From positions 248,001 through 312,000 of the forward strand of contig MJGA01000008.1 of the NCBI GenBank assembly GCA_001910725.1: DNA of 64,000 nucleotides, in the 5' to 3' direction. This DNA is from Phanerodontia chrysosporium. Lineage: Eukaryota > Basidiomycota > Agaricomycetes > Polyporales > Phanerochaetaceae. A model generated the notes under the pieces. That model did no database searches, was not told the DNA's origin, and saw only the letters and a program-made list of their open reading frames with translations. The translations under genes were made by a program, and so were the position numbers. Shown here one piece after another: positions 26,507 to 37,945 of the stretch (position 1 is its first letter; each line of letters begins with the position of its first letter).

Positions 26507-27797
26507 CAAGACGCTGACCTACCGCAACCGCCGTCGGGACCTTCTCGAGCCGACCGTAAGCATATACGCGCAGCCTTGGGAGACCCCGCTTCGTTCCCTC
26601 TTCCCAACCGATACTTACCCTATCAGAGGTGCGTACGATTCTCCAGACTTGCTTCATATCGACAGCGCAACATCACCCCGACGGCACGCGGCCGCGCGGG
26701 GCTCTTCTGACTGGCATGGGAGACTTGGTCGTCTGCTGCCAGGCAGAAGCATCCTGCAGGGCCGGTCAGACGCTCGGCCCGTCTTGCGCATGCCTCGGGT
26801 GTTGGGTAGGGGCGTACTGTGGTGCGTCGCCACCCCAAACACGCGGGGTATCTGCAGTTTCGTGAGGGAGGTGAGCAACGCGCACCTCGGTCGGGAGCGC
26901 GAGCAAGTATCTACGCAATTGCGCGTGTTTTACTGAAAGCATGATATCCGCTTGGTAGCGAATATGTGACTCGCCACGGCATGTGTTCGAACATGGGGTG
27001 TTTGGCGCCTTCGGGTTGCAGCAGGACATCTGGCGTCGTGATGCTTCTCGACGGTGCACAGTACCGCATATATGCTATGCGCAAATGCTTAAGAGAATGT
27101 TACCATGCTTATCTCTTGATTATTCAACCAGAGTCCCTACGAAGTAACAAGATTGCGGTGAAGGCAATTGAAGACAGGCCGGGGGTGTCAACAAAGTTGA
27201 AGGCAACTCCACCATGCTAGTCGAGTTCACTGTGAACGAAGAACAAGATGCAGCGGGTGATTGAATAGCTCTTGTGACCATGTCTTCAATATCTAACGTT
27301 GCGTGTGGTCTGTAGCAGGTGCGACGTCTTCGCTGTGTACCGGTCTGTGGACACACAGACCCGTGGGAACGTCAACTACTCGCTGTGGGTCCGGACACCT
27401 GTTGCTACACGGGTAAGTACAGGGACTGTTAAAAGTTGCTGAGACAGTTAAATGTTGTTTACAGATGCACTTTACAAGTTTTCTAGGTCAATCCAACCTA
27501 CAGCAACAGCGGTCCTGCGTTTGTGGGTCCAGGGGGCAGAGGCGCTTCACTGAGTGGGTCCACTGATTCCATCAGCCGTTGCCGCATCGGGCAGGACAGC
27601 AATCGTTGGGCAATCGTGACTGAACGGACAGTCACAGACCAATCCGTCACGCAATCTGCCCTCGCCCGCCATGTTCGTCAAGCGTATATATACCCCCTTG
27701 TTGCCTGCGACGGGCTCTGCATCCCCCAAGCCCCCAGCCGCAGTGTCCGCCCCTCCCCAGCCATCCCCGACGCTCCAGAACCCATCCGAGACACGAC
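26507..27797. other. Intergenic region upstream of Clp1-like gene 2
   Basis: A cysteine-rich frame near 26700-26865 and the frame at 26457-26936 match no family and lack consistent splice sites. The region ends in the Clp1-like 2 promoter. Confidence 0.4.
27684..27693 (+). promoter_or_regulatory. TATA box of Clp1-like gene 2
   Basis: GTATATATAC lies 105 bases upstream of the ATG at 27798, a usual spacing for a fungal core promoter, and is followed by a C-rich leader. Confidence 0.5.
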
Positions 27798-28903
27798 ATG
27801 GCCGGCCGTTCCGCACGCAAGTCTTCAAACCTCGAGAACCTCGGGCTCGGGGCGAAGAGTTCCTCCCATAAGGTGGCGCGCGCAGTCTCGCAGACCGTCC
27901 TCCGCGACGCGACCCTCCGCCGCCGAAACCGCGTCCTGAGCGGTATCAAGTCACTCAAGCCAGAAGACGCCATCAAGCGTCAGAAGCTTACACAACCTGT
28001 TGTCCGTGTTGACCTCCCCACCCCACCTGCCTCGCCATGCACTCCTGCCCAGTCCTTCGAGAACATGAACATCCGCGACCCCAGGACTGGGTCCATCCCA
28101 TCCATTCTCGAGCGCCCCGAAATACGCCCGGTTGAGCCACATATGATAGCGGAGATCGCTCCTGAGCTGGGGAAGATACCTTTGCAATTCGTTCTGGACA
28201 GTCTCAAGATCATAGGGCCTCAGTACGTTCTTCGCTTTGCCGCGCTTCCGCTCTATTCCTGACCAAGGTCCACAGGTTGTGGAAAGTTGTCCAAAGCATC
28301 ACGGTCCCACCATTCAATCCAAGCCAGACGCACGCCACCGTGAAGATCACGGGACTCACTGGACAAATGCCAAGCCACCTGCTCGCGGTATACAAGCGTC
28401 CTGCAGACGGCAGCAAGGCCAGCCCCCGCGACGCCCGGCTGTACCCCACGCACAAGATGATCCTCTACACGCAGTGCGGCGACGCCATGTACTCGCTCAT
28501 GCACGCCAGCGCAAGGCTGCCGCAGGTCGGCGACGAGGCACAGGTACCCATCGTCGCGATGGCCGTTCCGCACCCCGAGTCGTTCCCTGTGGTCCACGAG
28601 TACCTCTACACACAGGATCGCGCCGTCTTCGCCGCGCGCATCGTGCCGTACCCCTCGCCACACGTCGCCGGCGCGAACTCGTCGCACACGCACGCGAACT
28701 GGGTGCGCCGCCTCGCGGCGACGTACAGCCAGCAGGTCCTCGTCGCTCACCTCGCGTTCGCAGCAGGCGTGTACGCGAACATGTGCGCGCTCGACATCCA
28801 GACTTTCGAGATGTGGCATGCTCTCCAGGCGTGCTGGACCGTCCTCCGTAGCGCGCTCCTTGTCCAGCAACAGGCCCAGCGTGCGCAGTCCCCGCGTGCT
28901 TAG
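27798..28903 (+). CDS. Clp1-like (clampless) family protein 2
   Basis: Two exons (27798-28222 and 28276-28903) encode 350 aa without a break. The N-terminal 140 residues are basic and probably disordered. The core has MPSHLLAVYKRP, LYPTHKMILYTQCGDAMYS, then VPHPESFPVVHEYLYTQDRAVF, and a C-terminal helix pair VYANMCALDIQTFEMW followed by ALQACWTVLRSAL. The FPxxHxYLYT element and the NMxAL...CWxVL ending match what I recall of basidiomycete Clp1 proteins, which act downstream of A mating-type genes in clamp-cell formation. It is the best-preserved of three related loci in the window. I searched the 800 bases upstream by eye for the homeodomain-site pattern GATG-N9-ACA and found none. Confidence 0.65.
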
Positions 28904-29243
28904 GCGTCGGCCCTACCTCATTCCCTCCCTCCCGCTTGCGATACCTCTACCATACCATATGGCCCTGCATACCTCCCAGATATTGTTATGTCTAATAAGG
29001 ATGTATTACTACTAGCTTATATGCTCCTCCCATCCATCTCAGTGTCTCTCCGGTCTGCTTCTCGCCTTGGTATACCGTAGTAATGCGTAAACAAATTGTG
29101 AATAAAGCAGAAAACGGAATAAAAACACTGTAAACTGCCTCATTTGTGCGTTGATGTTGTGATTCGTTACCACCATCTGAATGCACCGGAGAGCCCAAGA
29201 TATGAGTGTAGCACCCCATGAATAGTGACATTCCCATGTGCGT
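28904..29243. other. Convergent intergenic region
   Basis: About 340 bases between the Clp1-like 2 stop and the FAD oxidoreductase stop. AT-rich, with no gene; it should carry both polyadenylation regions. Confidence 0.5.
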
Positions 29244-30532
29244 CTAGAGGTATCGACTAGGATCCAGAGCTTTCAAGTTTGCGCAGGTAATCTTCCCTTC
29301 CATCACAAGCTCAGCAAGAGCCTTTGCAGTCCCCGGTGCGTTGCAAATACCCTGAACAGCGAGTCAGCGCCACATTCTTTCAGGGAACAAGGACTACTCA
29401 CCCAACATGTGTGTCCTGTCGCGATGACAAGGCCCTTAGCGATGCTCCGCGCCTCGCCAACGATCGGCCCGCCACCGCGGGCGACAGGGAGGAAGCACGC
29501 CTGGCGGCGCTCGACGACACCCGCGCGAAGCTGCTCCGAGATGCTCGCGACGTGCTCGCGGATGCTCTCGCACGCGCTCGGGTCGACCACGACGTCGTCG
29601 ACAGTCTCGGGCACGGGCGCGCCGTCGCCGGGCCCACAGCAGTACACCTCGTTGTCGGGGCGCGCATAGATCTCGGGGGACGCGCGCGACGCACGGCGCC
29701 CGCTGCCCGCCAGTGTGATTTCGGTGAAGAGCACGTACGGCGCGATCGCGGTGCCCGCGGGCGGGCGGATCGTGATGCTGTGTGCGCGCGTGCCCTCGAT
29801 GGGCAGCCGCGGCACGAGGCGCGGGACCACACGCCCGCGGCGACGATGACGTGCGTCGCGGGGAGCGTCTGCGGGTCTGGGGCATCCGGGCGGTGTATGT
29901 CACGCCGGTGACGGTCTTGGTGGCCTCGTCGATGTGCACGGCGGTCGCGCGGCCCTGGACGCAGCGCACGCCGCGGTCCTGCGCGAGCGCGAGCATGCTC
30001 GTCGTGAAGAGGTACGGGTGCACCTGCGCGGTGTCTCCGGGCGGCGCCATGGGCGCGTACGCGCGCGTGAGGTCCTCGCGCACCCAGTCGAGGTCATCCG
30101 GCAGCCCGAGTTGCTGACGGGTCTGCGCGTGGCGGGTGTCGAGCCCGCGCGTCTTCTCGAGGCTCTTGCGCGCGCCGCCCGCGCCGACGCCGGACCCTGC
30201 CTCGCCCGTGAGCTCGCCGCGGCCCTCCCAGCTCCCGCACCCGACGAAGCGCCAGCCCCAGCGCTGCGTACCGTTGTGCGCCTCTGCGAGGCGGACGTGC
30301 TCGGCGAAGGAGACGTCGACGAGCTCGCTGGGGTAGGCCCACTTTGCAACTAGCCCGCCAGCCTTCCCAGACGCGCCCTGTGCGACGCCATTCCGCGATG
30401 CCTCGAGCACGGTGATCTTGGTAGTTGCTGGGTCGTAGGAGGGATGTGATGAGAGATAGTAGGCGGTCGTACAACCGATGATGCCGCCACCAACGATAAC
30501 GATGTTGCGCTCGGGTTTAAAGAGGTAGCCAT
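29244..30532 (-). CDS. FAD-dependent oxidoreductase (DAO fold, TDA3-like)
   Basis: The N-terminus has the dinucleotide-binding motif NIVIVGGGIIGCTTAYYL. The GASGKAGGL motif and WAYPSELVDVSF follow, typical of the fungal TDA3-like subgroup of D-amino-acid-oxidase-fold proteins. The C-terminal FAD contacts lie around GGGPIVGEA and the GICNAPGTAKALAELVMEGKI helix. Yeast Tda3 is implicated in endosome-to-Golgi recycling; an enzymatic substrate is not known. Two exons are inferred: 30532-29402 and 29351-29244, 413 aa. Three single-base gaps are needed: near 30521 just after the start (MATS to KPERN), near 29889 and near 29821, the last two in C runs. With them all phases agree. The start is the ATG at 30532, because upstream in-frame sequence contains stops. 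Confidence 0.85.
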
Positions 30533-30756
30533 GTTGCGTGAAAGAAAAGACAGTCTTGACGATGCGCGGAAGAGAGCCAGAGTGAGTGTCAGAGCAGAAA
30601 AGAGAGCTGCGTGATCAGTAAGGCGGGTGTCCATATCGGTGACGTCGGTTTCGGCGTAACCGGCCCGGAGTAACCGGGCCAATGATCTTTTCGCAACGAA
30701 AAGCGCGTTAGAATCAACAGGAAAATAGATACCTGCACCAGTCGCTCACCTCCACG

Positions 30757-32688
30757 CTAGTCCGATATTTCAATGTATTCAGCTTTGCGAGGCCTTCCTC
30801 TACCTCGTTTTGTCGGGCTCTCTGGTTCCGCCTGCCGCCTCCGTACCGCATTGCCGAACACTTGCTCCTCCATCTCGGACAGGTTCGGCGATGAGATAGA
30901 CAGCCCCGAGAGCGCGTCCTCGAGTTCGTGATCCGATTTGAGCTCAAAGAATTCTATCTCTGCTGGTCGCTTCCTCGAGCGATCGCGTCTTGCAGCAGGT
31001 GAGGTAGCGAGTGCGACTCCGTGTGGCGCAATGTCTTCAGCTTCAACTGGACTCTTTCGCGGGCGTCCCCGCTTTTTGACAGGCGACGCCAACGGGGACG
31101 AGACTGAGGGACCTGCATTGTTCCCAGGGGCAGTGGATGCCTTAGGTGGCCTACCTCGTTTCTTAGGGACGACTACTGGCTGTACATCGACCGACTTCTC
31201 GGAGTCGCTCGTACTGATGTTTTTGAGGTCGAAATATTCCCCTTCTTCCTCCGGAGCCTATAACGGGTGAGTTACGGGATACGATCCGAAGAAGATTGGT
31301 ACTTACTGGAGGCTGAGCCCTCGCTTTCCTTCTCTGGGAACTTGTAGATGTGGGCTCCTTCCCTCCTTCCTTCCTGGGTCTTCCTCTCGGTCTGGGCTCC
31401 GTTACTGCCTTCTCCTTGCCCTTCCTCTTTGTAGTCTTTGGGGCAGCGTTTTCTTCAAGGTCTGCATCCATGTGATCGCTGTCGGCGTCGGTATTGGTGT
31501 CATCCTCGGCCATCTGGTCTTCTGCGTCCTCAGGTAGCTCAACGGTACCCCCTTTGAGAATCCTATAGCACCCCCGAATGATGTCGCCCCAGAGAACGTA
31601 GCTGTGGCAGGAGGGGCAGTCGCCACCTCGAGGAATAAGTGAGGTGATAGTCGAGGAGGCATCAGAGGCGGTAAACGATTTTGCGAGGCAGGTTAGGTGG
31701 GAAACCGCTGTACAACCGGTATTGGGGCACAGGGAGACTTCTAAGGCATTCTGTATGTGTGTAACCTGTGAGCTCTAAAGACAACTGCGGAGGCTCGGGG
31801 ACAATGCTGACCGCTGGAAAGTCATGAATCGGATCCTCGCACACTGAGCACTGATATGGTCCAGAAAGAGAATGAGCCTTATATAGATGCGAGGTTGTGA
31901 ATTGCGCTGTGGTCAATAGTTAGCCAAAGTTATACCAGGTTGTAGTCGCGGAAACCTACCATCCGTGACATCTATGGGCCCTGTTCTTCCGGAACCGACC
32001 TTCCCACTTTTGCCGTCCACACCCTCGAGCTCAACAGAGGACGTGAAGCCTAGAGGTAGTGTGCGTTTCGTAGACAGCATGTTCCAGATCTTGGTAGCCT
32101 CCTCTGTGAATAGCTTGACGTGCAAGGCCCAGGTGTTGTACGGGTGTGAGCAGATCATGCCGAACGCTACCCTGGTGTCCTGCATCGGCATGGGTTCAAG
32201 CACATCAATGTTGGGATACTCACTGTATGCGGTGTTTCAAGAGATTGGACCTAGCAAACTTGGCTTTGCCGTCCTCATTGCGCAAATGCCGAGATATATG
32301 CGGATGTTGCCAGGCCCATTCAAACTGGAGCGCGGCGAGCTTCGATGGAAACCCGTGGACGATCATCTGCATTATCCACGGCCTGTTTCTCTCGGTCTTC
32401 CACGCTCCTTGGGTTATCTCGCCATTGTGCTGCCTAGCAGTAGAGTGGCTTAGCTATCAGTCAGTCACAATGAGCATAAACGACGCACCGGATTCGACGA
32501 GGAGGGCTCGGTGTGCTTCCTATGTACGTCCTGGAGGCAACAGTTGGCAGATCGTTCATAATATGGGAGGAAACAAGTATTACTCACGCAGTTGCCCTTG
32601 GGGTCTTCACGCTCTTCAATAGATAGCAAGCGTAGAACGGCGGAACACAGTGGTTTACCAGCGTCGATCTAGTTGCTGCAGTCGCCAT
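30757..32688 (-). CDS. SLX1: Structure-specific endonuclease SLX1 with AT-hook tail
   Basis: SLX1 is the GIY-YIG nuclease of the SLX1-SLX4 complex that cuts Holliday junctions and flaps. The GIY-YIG core is clear: [28 protein letters not shown] (with the catalytic arginine), and [13 protein letters not shown] (with the catalytic glutamate). The C-terminal PHD/RING-like zinc finger is present (CSVC...LCPNTGC...SHLTCL...[10 protein letters not shown]...[10 protein letters not shown]). Beyond the finger the protein carries an acidic stretch and four AT-hooks ([32 protein letters not shown]), an unusual extension taking it to about 549 aa. Exons are 32688-32588, 32530-32489, 32433-32224, 32179-31960, 31906-31766, 31740-31307 and 31257-30757. 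One G is probably missing at the exon end near 32224. The fifth intron would be only 25 bases. Divergent from TOF1. Confidence 0.92.
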
Positions 32689-33132
32689 ACTGCGTAATTG
32701 GGTGGATTCCGGTGGCTTATATCGTAGTGATATCCAAGAAATTGGCAAGAATGACCGTGTACTAGCTGCTCGCGAGAGCGTGAAATGGGAGGACAGCATG
32801 GCCGACACGCGTGACGCCATTTACGCGATCTGTCACTGCGTTGATCGCTTGTCGCGCGTGTTACCCAGTCACGCGTAACACGACCTCCAGGTTCCCGCGT
32901 TTGTGCTCATCTCGTGCCAACATCCTCCTCCGGACTTTGCCACATATAACCTCGCAATTGTCGCCCTTGTAGGACTGCGGTAAACGTCGGGGGTAAAAGT
33001 GACTGAGGCAGCAGGATATTCGTCAGGTCGTCAGTCTGGTACGCCCCCTTTCTTAACTATGGGAGTCGTGTGTTGACCTGTTGTAGGGACCTGTACATCG
33101 TCACCCACACTCTACTCTGGCAGTTTTAAAAC
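32689..33132. promoter_or_regulatory. Shared SLX1/TOF1 promoter with MluI cell-cycle boxes
   Basis: The 444 bases separate the divergent start codons of two DNA-replication/repair genes. Two perfect ACGCGT (MCB) sites lie at 32807-32812 and 32871-32876, with further CGCG cores at 32822-32828 and near 32852. In fungi ACGCGT is the binding site of MBF and drives G1/S transcription. A GATATAAG element lies about 30 bases upstream of the SLX1 start on the minus strand. Confidence 0.65.
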
Positions 33133-36100
33133 ATGGATTTGGACGACGTGGTAGACGTTTCCTCCGGCGAGGAAGGCGATTACAACTCGCGACGCGCCAT
33201 TCTCGAACCCGCGATCCGCAGCGTTGTGGACGCGTTGGGCGGGTACGAGGATGGCCGCTACAGACTCGGCGACGAATGCTACGGGTGCTTGAAGGACCTG
33301 AAGAAGTTCTGGAGGCAAGATGACACGGACGACGAGCGCACTGTCGCGCGCATCTTCTGGGCAACGCGTGTGCTCCCGAACGACCTGGTGCCGATCCTGC
33401 TTGAGACGGCGGGGCATGGGATGTTCGAGGACAAGCGGGCCATCGCGTGCGCGGACCTCATGACGGCGATGACCTGGCCTATAGACGTTGCGGAGGAGTT
33501 GAAAGAGCTGGACGAGGTCTTGGACAAGGGTACCGACTACACACAGCTGCTCCAGAGCCACCTCTACTACAAGGCGGCGCTTCTGAAGCCGGGTGTCATG
33601 GAGGCTCTTCTTGGTATTGTCCTGCCCTGTTTGGCGAAGGACGTGAAGGAGCGGACGGAGCGCGACGTGCAAGTCATCGGTGTCATTCTCTACCTCATCC
33701 GCAACCTCGCGTTCATCAAGGACCTGCCTTCCAATATGTATCTCAGCGCAGACCAGGCCGAGTTTTCCTCTCTCCAGAGCAAGCTTATCAAGATTTTGTC
33801 CGAGACAAACATGCTGGATCTGTTGCTCACAATTGCGTCGAACGTGAGTGAGGACCCAATGTTCAACCATTGGAACGTGCTAGTCCTGGAGATATTCTAC
33901 TTGCTCTTCCGCGGCACCAGGCCGACATCGCTTGCTGAAGACCAGACAAAGGTGCGTGCATATATACACCTTTGGTCGCGTTCAACATTGATGTAGGTCG
34001 TAGGAGCCCGCAAAGAACCTCCGGAGGCTGCTCGCTGTGGAAGACACCCTGAAGCGGAATTTTGCTCGGAACGCATCCTCGCGACACTCACGATTCGGCA
34101 CGACCATCGCCGTCACGCTGAACCCCAAGCTAGTTGCGAAGCAAAACGCTCCGGTACATGCAAACGCAGAGAACAACGAGGGCGATGCGCCGCCGCCGCC
34201 GCCGCCTCCTGCTGCTGCGGCACAGATCAGCACATCCGCCCAGGCTTTCGTTCTACATCGCCAGCAGGCATTGCGGAAGGACGCCGGGAGCATGTTGCAT
34301 GCAGGGAAGCGGGCAAGGGCACCGAAGGTCAAGAAGGTGGATGAAGTCGGAAGGGAAGAGAACTTAAATCCTCAGTCAAGGACGATCCTGCAGGGTCTGG
34401 CGAAGACGTTCCTCGAAAGCTGCTTTAATCGTGAGCCTTCTCTTTTGGCGCATATACTGCCGCAACTGAGCACCCGACAGCTTTCCTGGCGTCGCTTCTC
34501 AAGGACATCAAGGCCGAGCGGCCCAAGATTACAGAAAAAGATCACCTTCGGCTGTTGTATATCACGAAGTGGTTCCTTGAGTTTTTCCTACATCTCCGTG
34601 CGACCGATAAATCGCGTACCTGGAGCTTCGGCCTCATTGCAGAGGTGACCGAGAGGAGCTGGATCGTCTGGGTACTACGGCGGATGCGCGAGGCCGTCAA
34701 CGAGAAGGTACGTCCCCTGGTGATTCCGTCCGCTTGCCACCGCTGACCCGCGGTCCCAGCCAAAACTCTGGACCGAGCTGCAGACGGGTGTGGAGTGCCT
34801 GACGCAGCTCGTGCTGCTCATCGAGGCGATGGGCACGTCGGACGCGGAGGAGGCGCAGCACGTGTCCGAGGTGCTGCAGGTGCAGATCGTGTACAACGGC
34901 GAGGTGCTCGACATTGCGTTCGACAGCCTCAAGGCGTACAAGGAGGGCACGCAGAGCCTCGCGTACCTCGACGCAAGCGTGCACCTCGCATACGCGCTCC
35001 TGCGCCTGCTGGAGCGCTACGCGAAGAAGGAGGGCTCGGGGCTTGTGCGCCAGAAGAAGCGGCGGGGTAAGTGGGCGTCGGTGTCATCGGCAAGGGGTGT
35101 ACTGACTTGTCTTGATAGCGAGGAAGAAGCAGGCGGATGACGGCGTACCGGAGGAGGAAGAAATTGAAGCAGAAGAAGAAGAGGAGATCACTGAGACGAT
35201 GTTTACCTTTGATGCATTTGAACAGGTGCGCATATGGTGCATTCCAGCGCTCAATGTGAGGGGCTCACTTTATCTTTACGTTATAGAGATTCGCCAATCC
35301 AGACGTCACCCAGACTCTGCTGATGTATTTGGCGCGGTATAAAGAGTTCACTTCTACCGAAAGCATGAAGCGGGTCGTCAATCTGCTTCACCGACAGGCT
35401 ATCAAGGCAAAGGCTGAGGGACTGTTCTTCAAGGTCTCCACGCTCGAACTTTTCAAGTCGATCCTCGACGAGGAGAAGACCCTCCCGCGCGAGCAGCCGT
35501 ACAAGGACCTCGTGGCACTGATCCACTACATCTTGCGGCAGTTCTTCAAGGCCGTCGAGCAGGACTCGTTCCTAGTCGTCGAGGCCTTCTACCCGAAGAA
35601 CCGCGGCAAGTGGAAGGCGCTCTCAAGCTGGGAGCCGCCCGCGAAGGCCGCTCGCACGCTCGCTCCCGAGAACGACACGCTCCTCGAGAACCGCTGGCCG
35701 CGGACGTGCACGTCAAGAAGGGGTACACGTGGGAGCAGCAGCTCGCCATTGCGGTGAAGATCCTCGTCGAGGATGGGAAGCAGGCGATGATTGATTGGGT
35801 CAAGGAGTATGTCCGGTGTTTTCTTCAATACCGGGTGACGGGTGCTGACGAGCACCTAGATCTTGACCATGGTCATCGGCATTAGGCAGAGGATCGTGGA
35901 GGATACGGACGGCTCGACTTCGCAAGCCACCGACTTGACGCAGGACGATGACGAGGATGCCCCGCCTGCCACTAAGCGCAGAGGTCCCTCGAAAGAGGCG
36001 ATGGAGAAATTCACCGATTACAGTACGTTTCCGGAGAGCTACGTTGACGACAGGTGCTGACGGGCTTGCAGTGATCCCGTATGTCAGTGATGAGCAAGCC

Positions 36101-37102
36101 GATGCTGCGACAAAAGACCCGCATGTCAAGCTCGTCTTTAGGCTACTTCATTTCGCTATTCTGACAGAGGGTGAGATCTCTCCTTCGCATCTGATATTGC
36201 TACCGATTGACATTGTCATAGATGCTGACGAACTCGAGTGGTATGTTCCTGCTGCGATAGTGCCGGAGGAGCTCCAGCGCAGTCTCGCGCTCATCAACCA
36301 GGCCCTCGAGAAGCCCATCGATCTCGGGGATAGGAGCGCATCCTCCCTGCTGCAGCGCAACAGGCGCAGGCGCCGTCGACGGCGCTTGCGCTCGCCAACG
36401 CCCCAGGCGAGCGACGCTGAGGAGGACGAACCGCAGCGCCGCCGACGCGAAAAGAAGAAAAAGGAGACGCGGCTGTACAAGAGCGCACAGTTCGTGGAGG
36501 ACAGCGACGTGGACGAGGACGAGTGGGCACGCTTCTTCGCGAAGGAGAAGGAGCTCCGCGAGCGCATGAAGCTCAACGCGCTCAAGGAAGGCAAGGAACT
36601 CGCGACGATGAAGAAAAGCGGCACGAAGAAGCGGCGGCGCAAGGGCGACAAGGGTGGCGAGGAGAAGCGCAAGCGCATACGTGGGCCTGGGGAGGTCGAT
36701 AACGATAATAGCGACGGCTCTACAACCCAGAGCGAGGATGAGCGGAAGCGGGTGGCTGCCGTTGGGTCTGATAAGGACTCTGACGCGGACTCGGACGACG
36801 ACGGCATCTTCAACCCCTTCGCCTCGGCCAAGGCAGACACATCGTCGCGGACGTCTCCGGCAGAGAGCATGGAAGACGCCGAACCCGCACCGAAGCCAAA
36901 ACCAAAACCGAGGCCGCGGGCCAAGCCCAAAGCTGCGCCGCCTGTCGCCGAGGAAATAGAGGAAGAGGCCTCAGCGCCACCACCGAGATCGAGCTCGCCA
37001 GCTGCGAACATCTCCGATGCTGGAGATGATGACGAGGTTGTTACGCTACCGCGGAGGGTGAAGAAGAAGCCGCTGTTTTTGTCATCTGACGAAGATGATT
37101 GA
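33133..37102 (+). CDS. TOF1: Replication fork protection complex subunit TOF1/Timeless (Swi1)
   Basis: Tof1 with Csm3 stabilises paused replication forks and relays checkpoint signals to Cds1/Rad53. The N-terminal Timeless domain is evident (RAILEPAIRSVVDALGGY, CYGCLKDLKKFWR, RVLPNDLVPILLETAG, QVIGVILYLIRNLAFIKDLP, NHWNVLVLEIFYLLFRG). Conserved middle segments follow (ITKWFLEFFLHLR, MYLARYKEFTSTESMKRVVNLLHRQA, LVALIHYILRQFFKAVEQDSFLVVEAFYP), and then an acidic/basic disordered C-terminus with a KPKPKPRPRAKPK block and final FLSSDEDD. Nine exons are inferred: 33133-33951, 34004-34430, 34481-34707, 34760-35066, 35119-35225, 35287-35806, 35860-36022, 36072-36170 and 36222-37102. Single bases appear missing near 35691 (a C) and at the exon end near 35806 (a G). 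With both, all phases close at about 1183 aa. A polyproline run sits near 34190. Confidence 0.94.
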
Positions 37103-37945
37103 GTTACAGACTCCTCTTATGTTGACTGCCGTCTGGCATGCTGTCAGCGCCAGCATCTCGCACATCTGTATCGACATGTGTACCGTATTCAGAACGTGGA
37201 CAAGGGTTATTTGTGGTCTAGTCATCCACGTTTGCGGCAGTGTCTATTTTCTCGTTGACAACATTGATCAACCAGGGTATAGTCGAGAAGCGTCCACAGG
37301 TATGTGAAAATCGACAGGCGCACGTATGCTCGCTTTGTGTATTCCGAGGGACTATCGGTTGGGTGGTAGAACACAAGCCAGTCGAGCACACCCGCGGCTT
37401 GCGGACAATCTCGACGGGTTGATTGACTGGATGTTCTGGTGTCCATAGGTATCGACTGACGCATGATGCGACCTATCCACGAGTCACGCATCGATATTGC
37501 CGGACTCCTTGAGGCATACAAAACTGCAGTGCGGGTAATCCTCGATGGAATGAAGCACCAAGATTTCATATGGGCGGCGATGGACATGTCGCGAGGCAAG
37601 GAAGGTCTGGGGGGACAGGGGCATGTGTAAGAGCAGCGTCATGAGATGACTCGTCGGGTGTCGTCAATGTGGCGCACCTGAAGACGTACGTGAGATCGTG
37701 TACGATGTACACAGCTATGCGATACAGGCAGACATTCATAGCGACGAGGATTTGGCCTCGCAATGGAACGAACCCGTCTACGATGTAGAATTTAGGCTCG
37801 AGGAGGTCAACTTTTCGAAGAGCAAGTGCTTCCCACGCCTCATTCAAGGAATCGCCACAAGTGACGGGGACCCTGATGCTACGCAAACTGCTACAAAAGT
37901 ATGAAACGAGAGAAACGGTCACATACACCTTCGTGGTTCTTCCCC
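37103..37945. other. Convergent intergenic region with possible small coding exons
   Basis: Two plus-strand stretches look coding but could not be joined: 37464-37629 (HESRIDIAGLLEAYKTAVRV, ILDGMKHQDFIWAAMDMSRG) and 37682-37904 (REIVYDVHSYAIQADIHSDE, YDVEFRLEEVNFSKSKC). Their amino-acid balance is more protein-like than the other frames here. A splice between them with consistent phase was not found. They may be a decayed or poorly assembled small gene, or chance. Confidence 0.25.

Noticed and set aside
26629..26865. Cysteine-rich frame considered as a hydrophobin or secreted effector
   Set aside because: Cysteine spacing does not fit hydrophobins, no signal peptide precedes it and no splice structure supports it.
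29324..30353. Plus-strand frames opposite the FAD oxidoreductase
   Set aside because: They are antisense to clear GASGKAGG and GGGIIG motifs and have no independent support.
32689..32820. In-frame upstream extension of SLX1 starting at 32820, which resembles a mitochondrial presequence (Arg/Ser-rich, no acidic residues)
   Set aside because: It overlaps the ACGCGT site and a TATA-like element, and the next ATG at 32688 matches the usual SLX1 start. Probably promoter DNA; a dual-targeted form is possible but unsupported.
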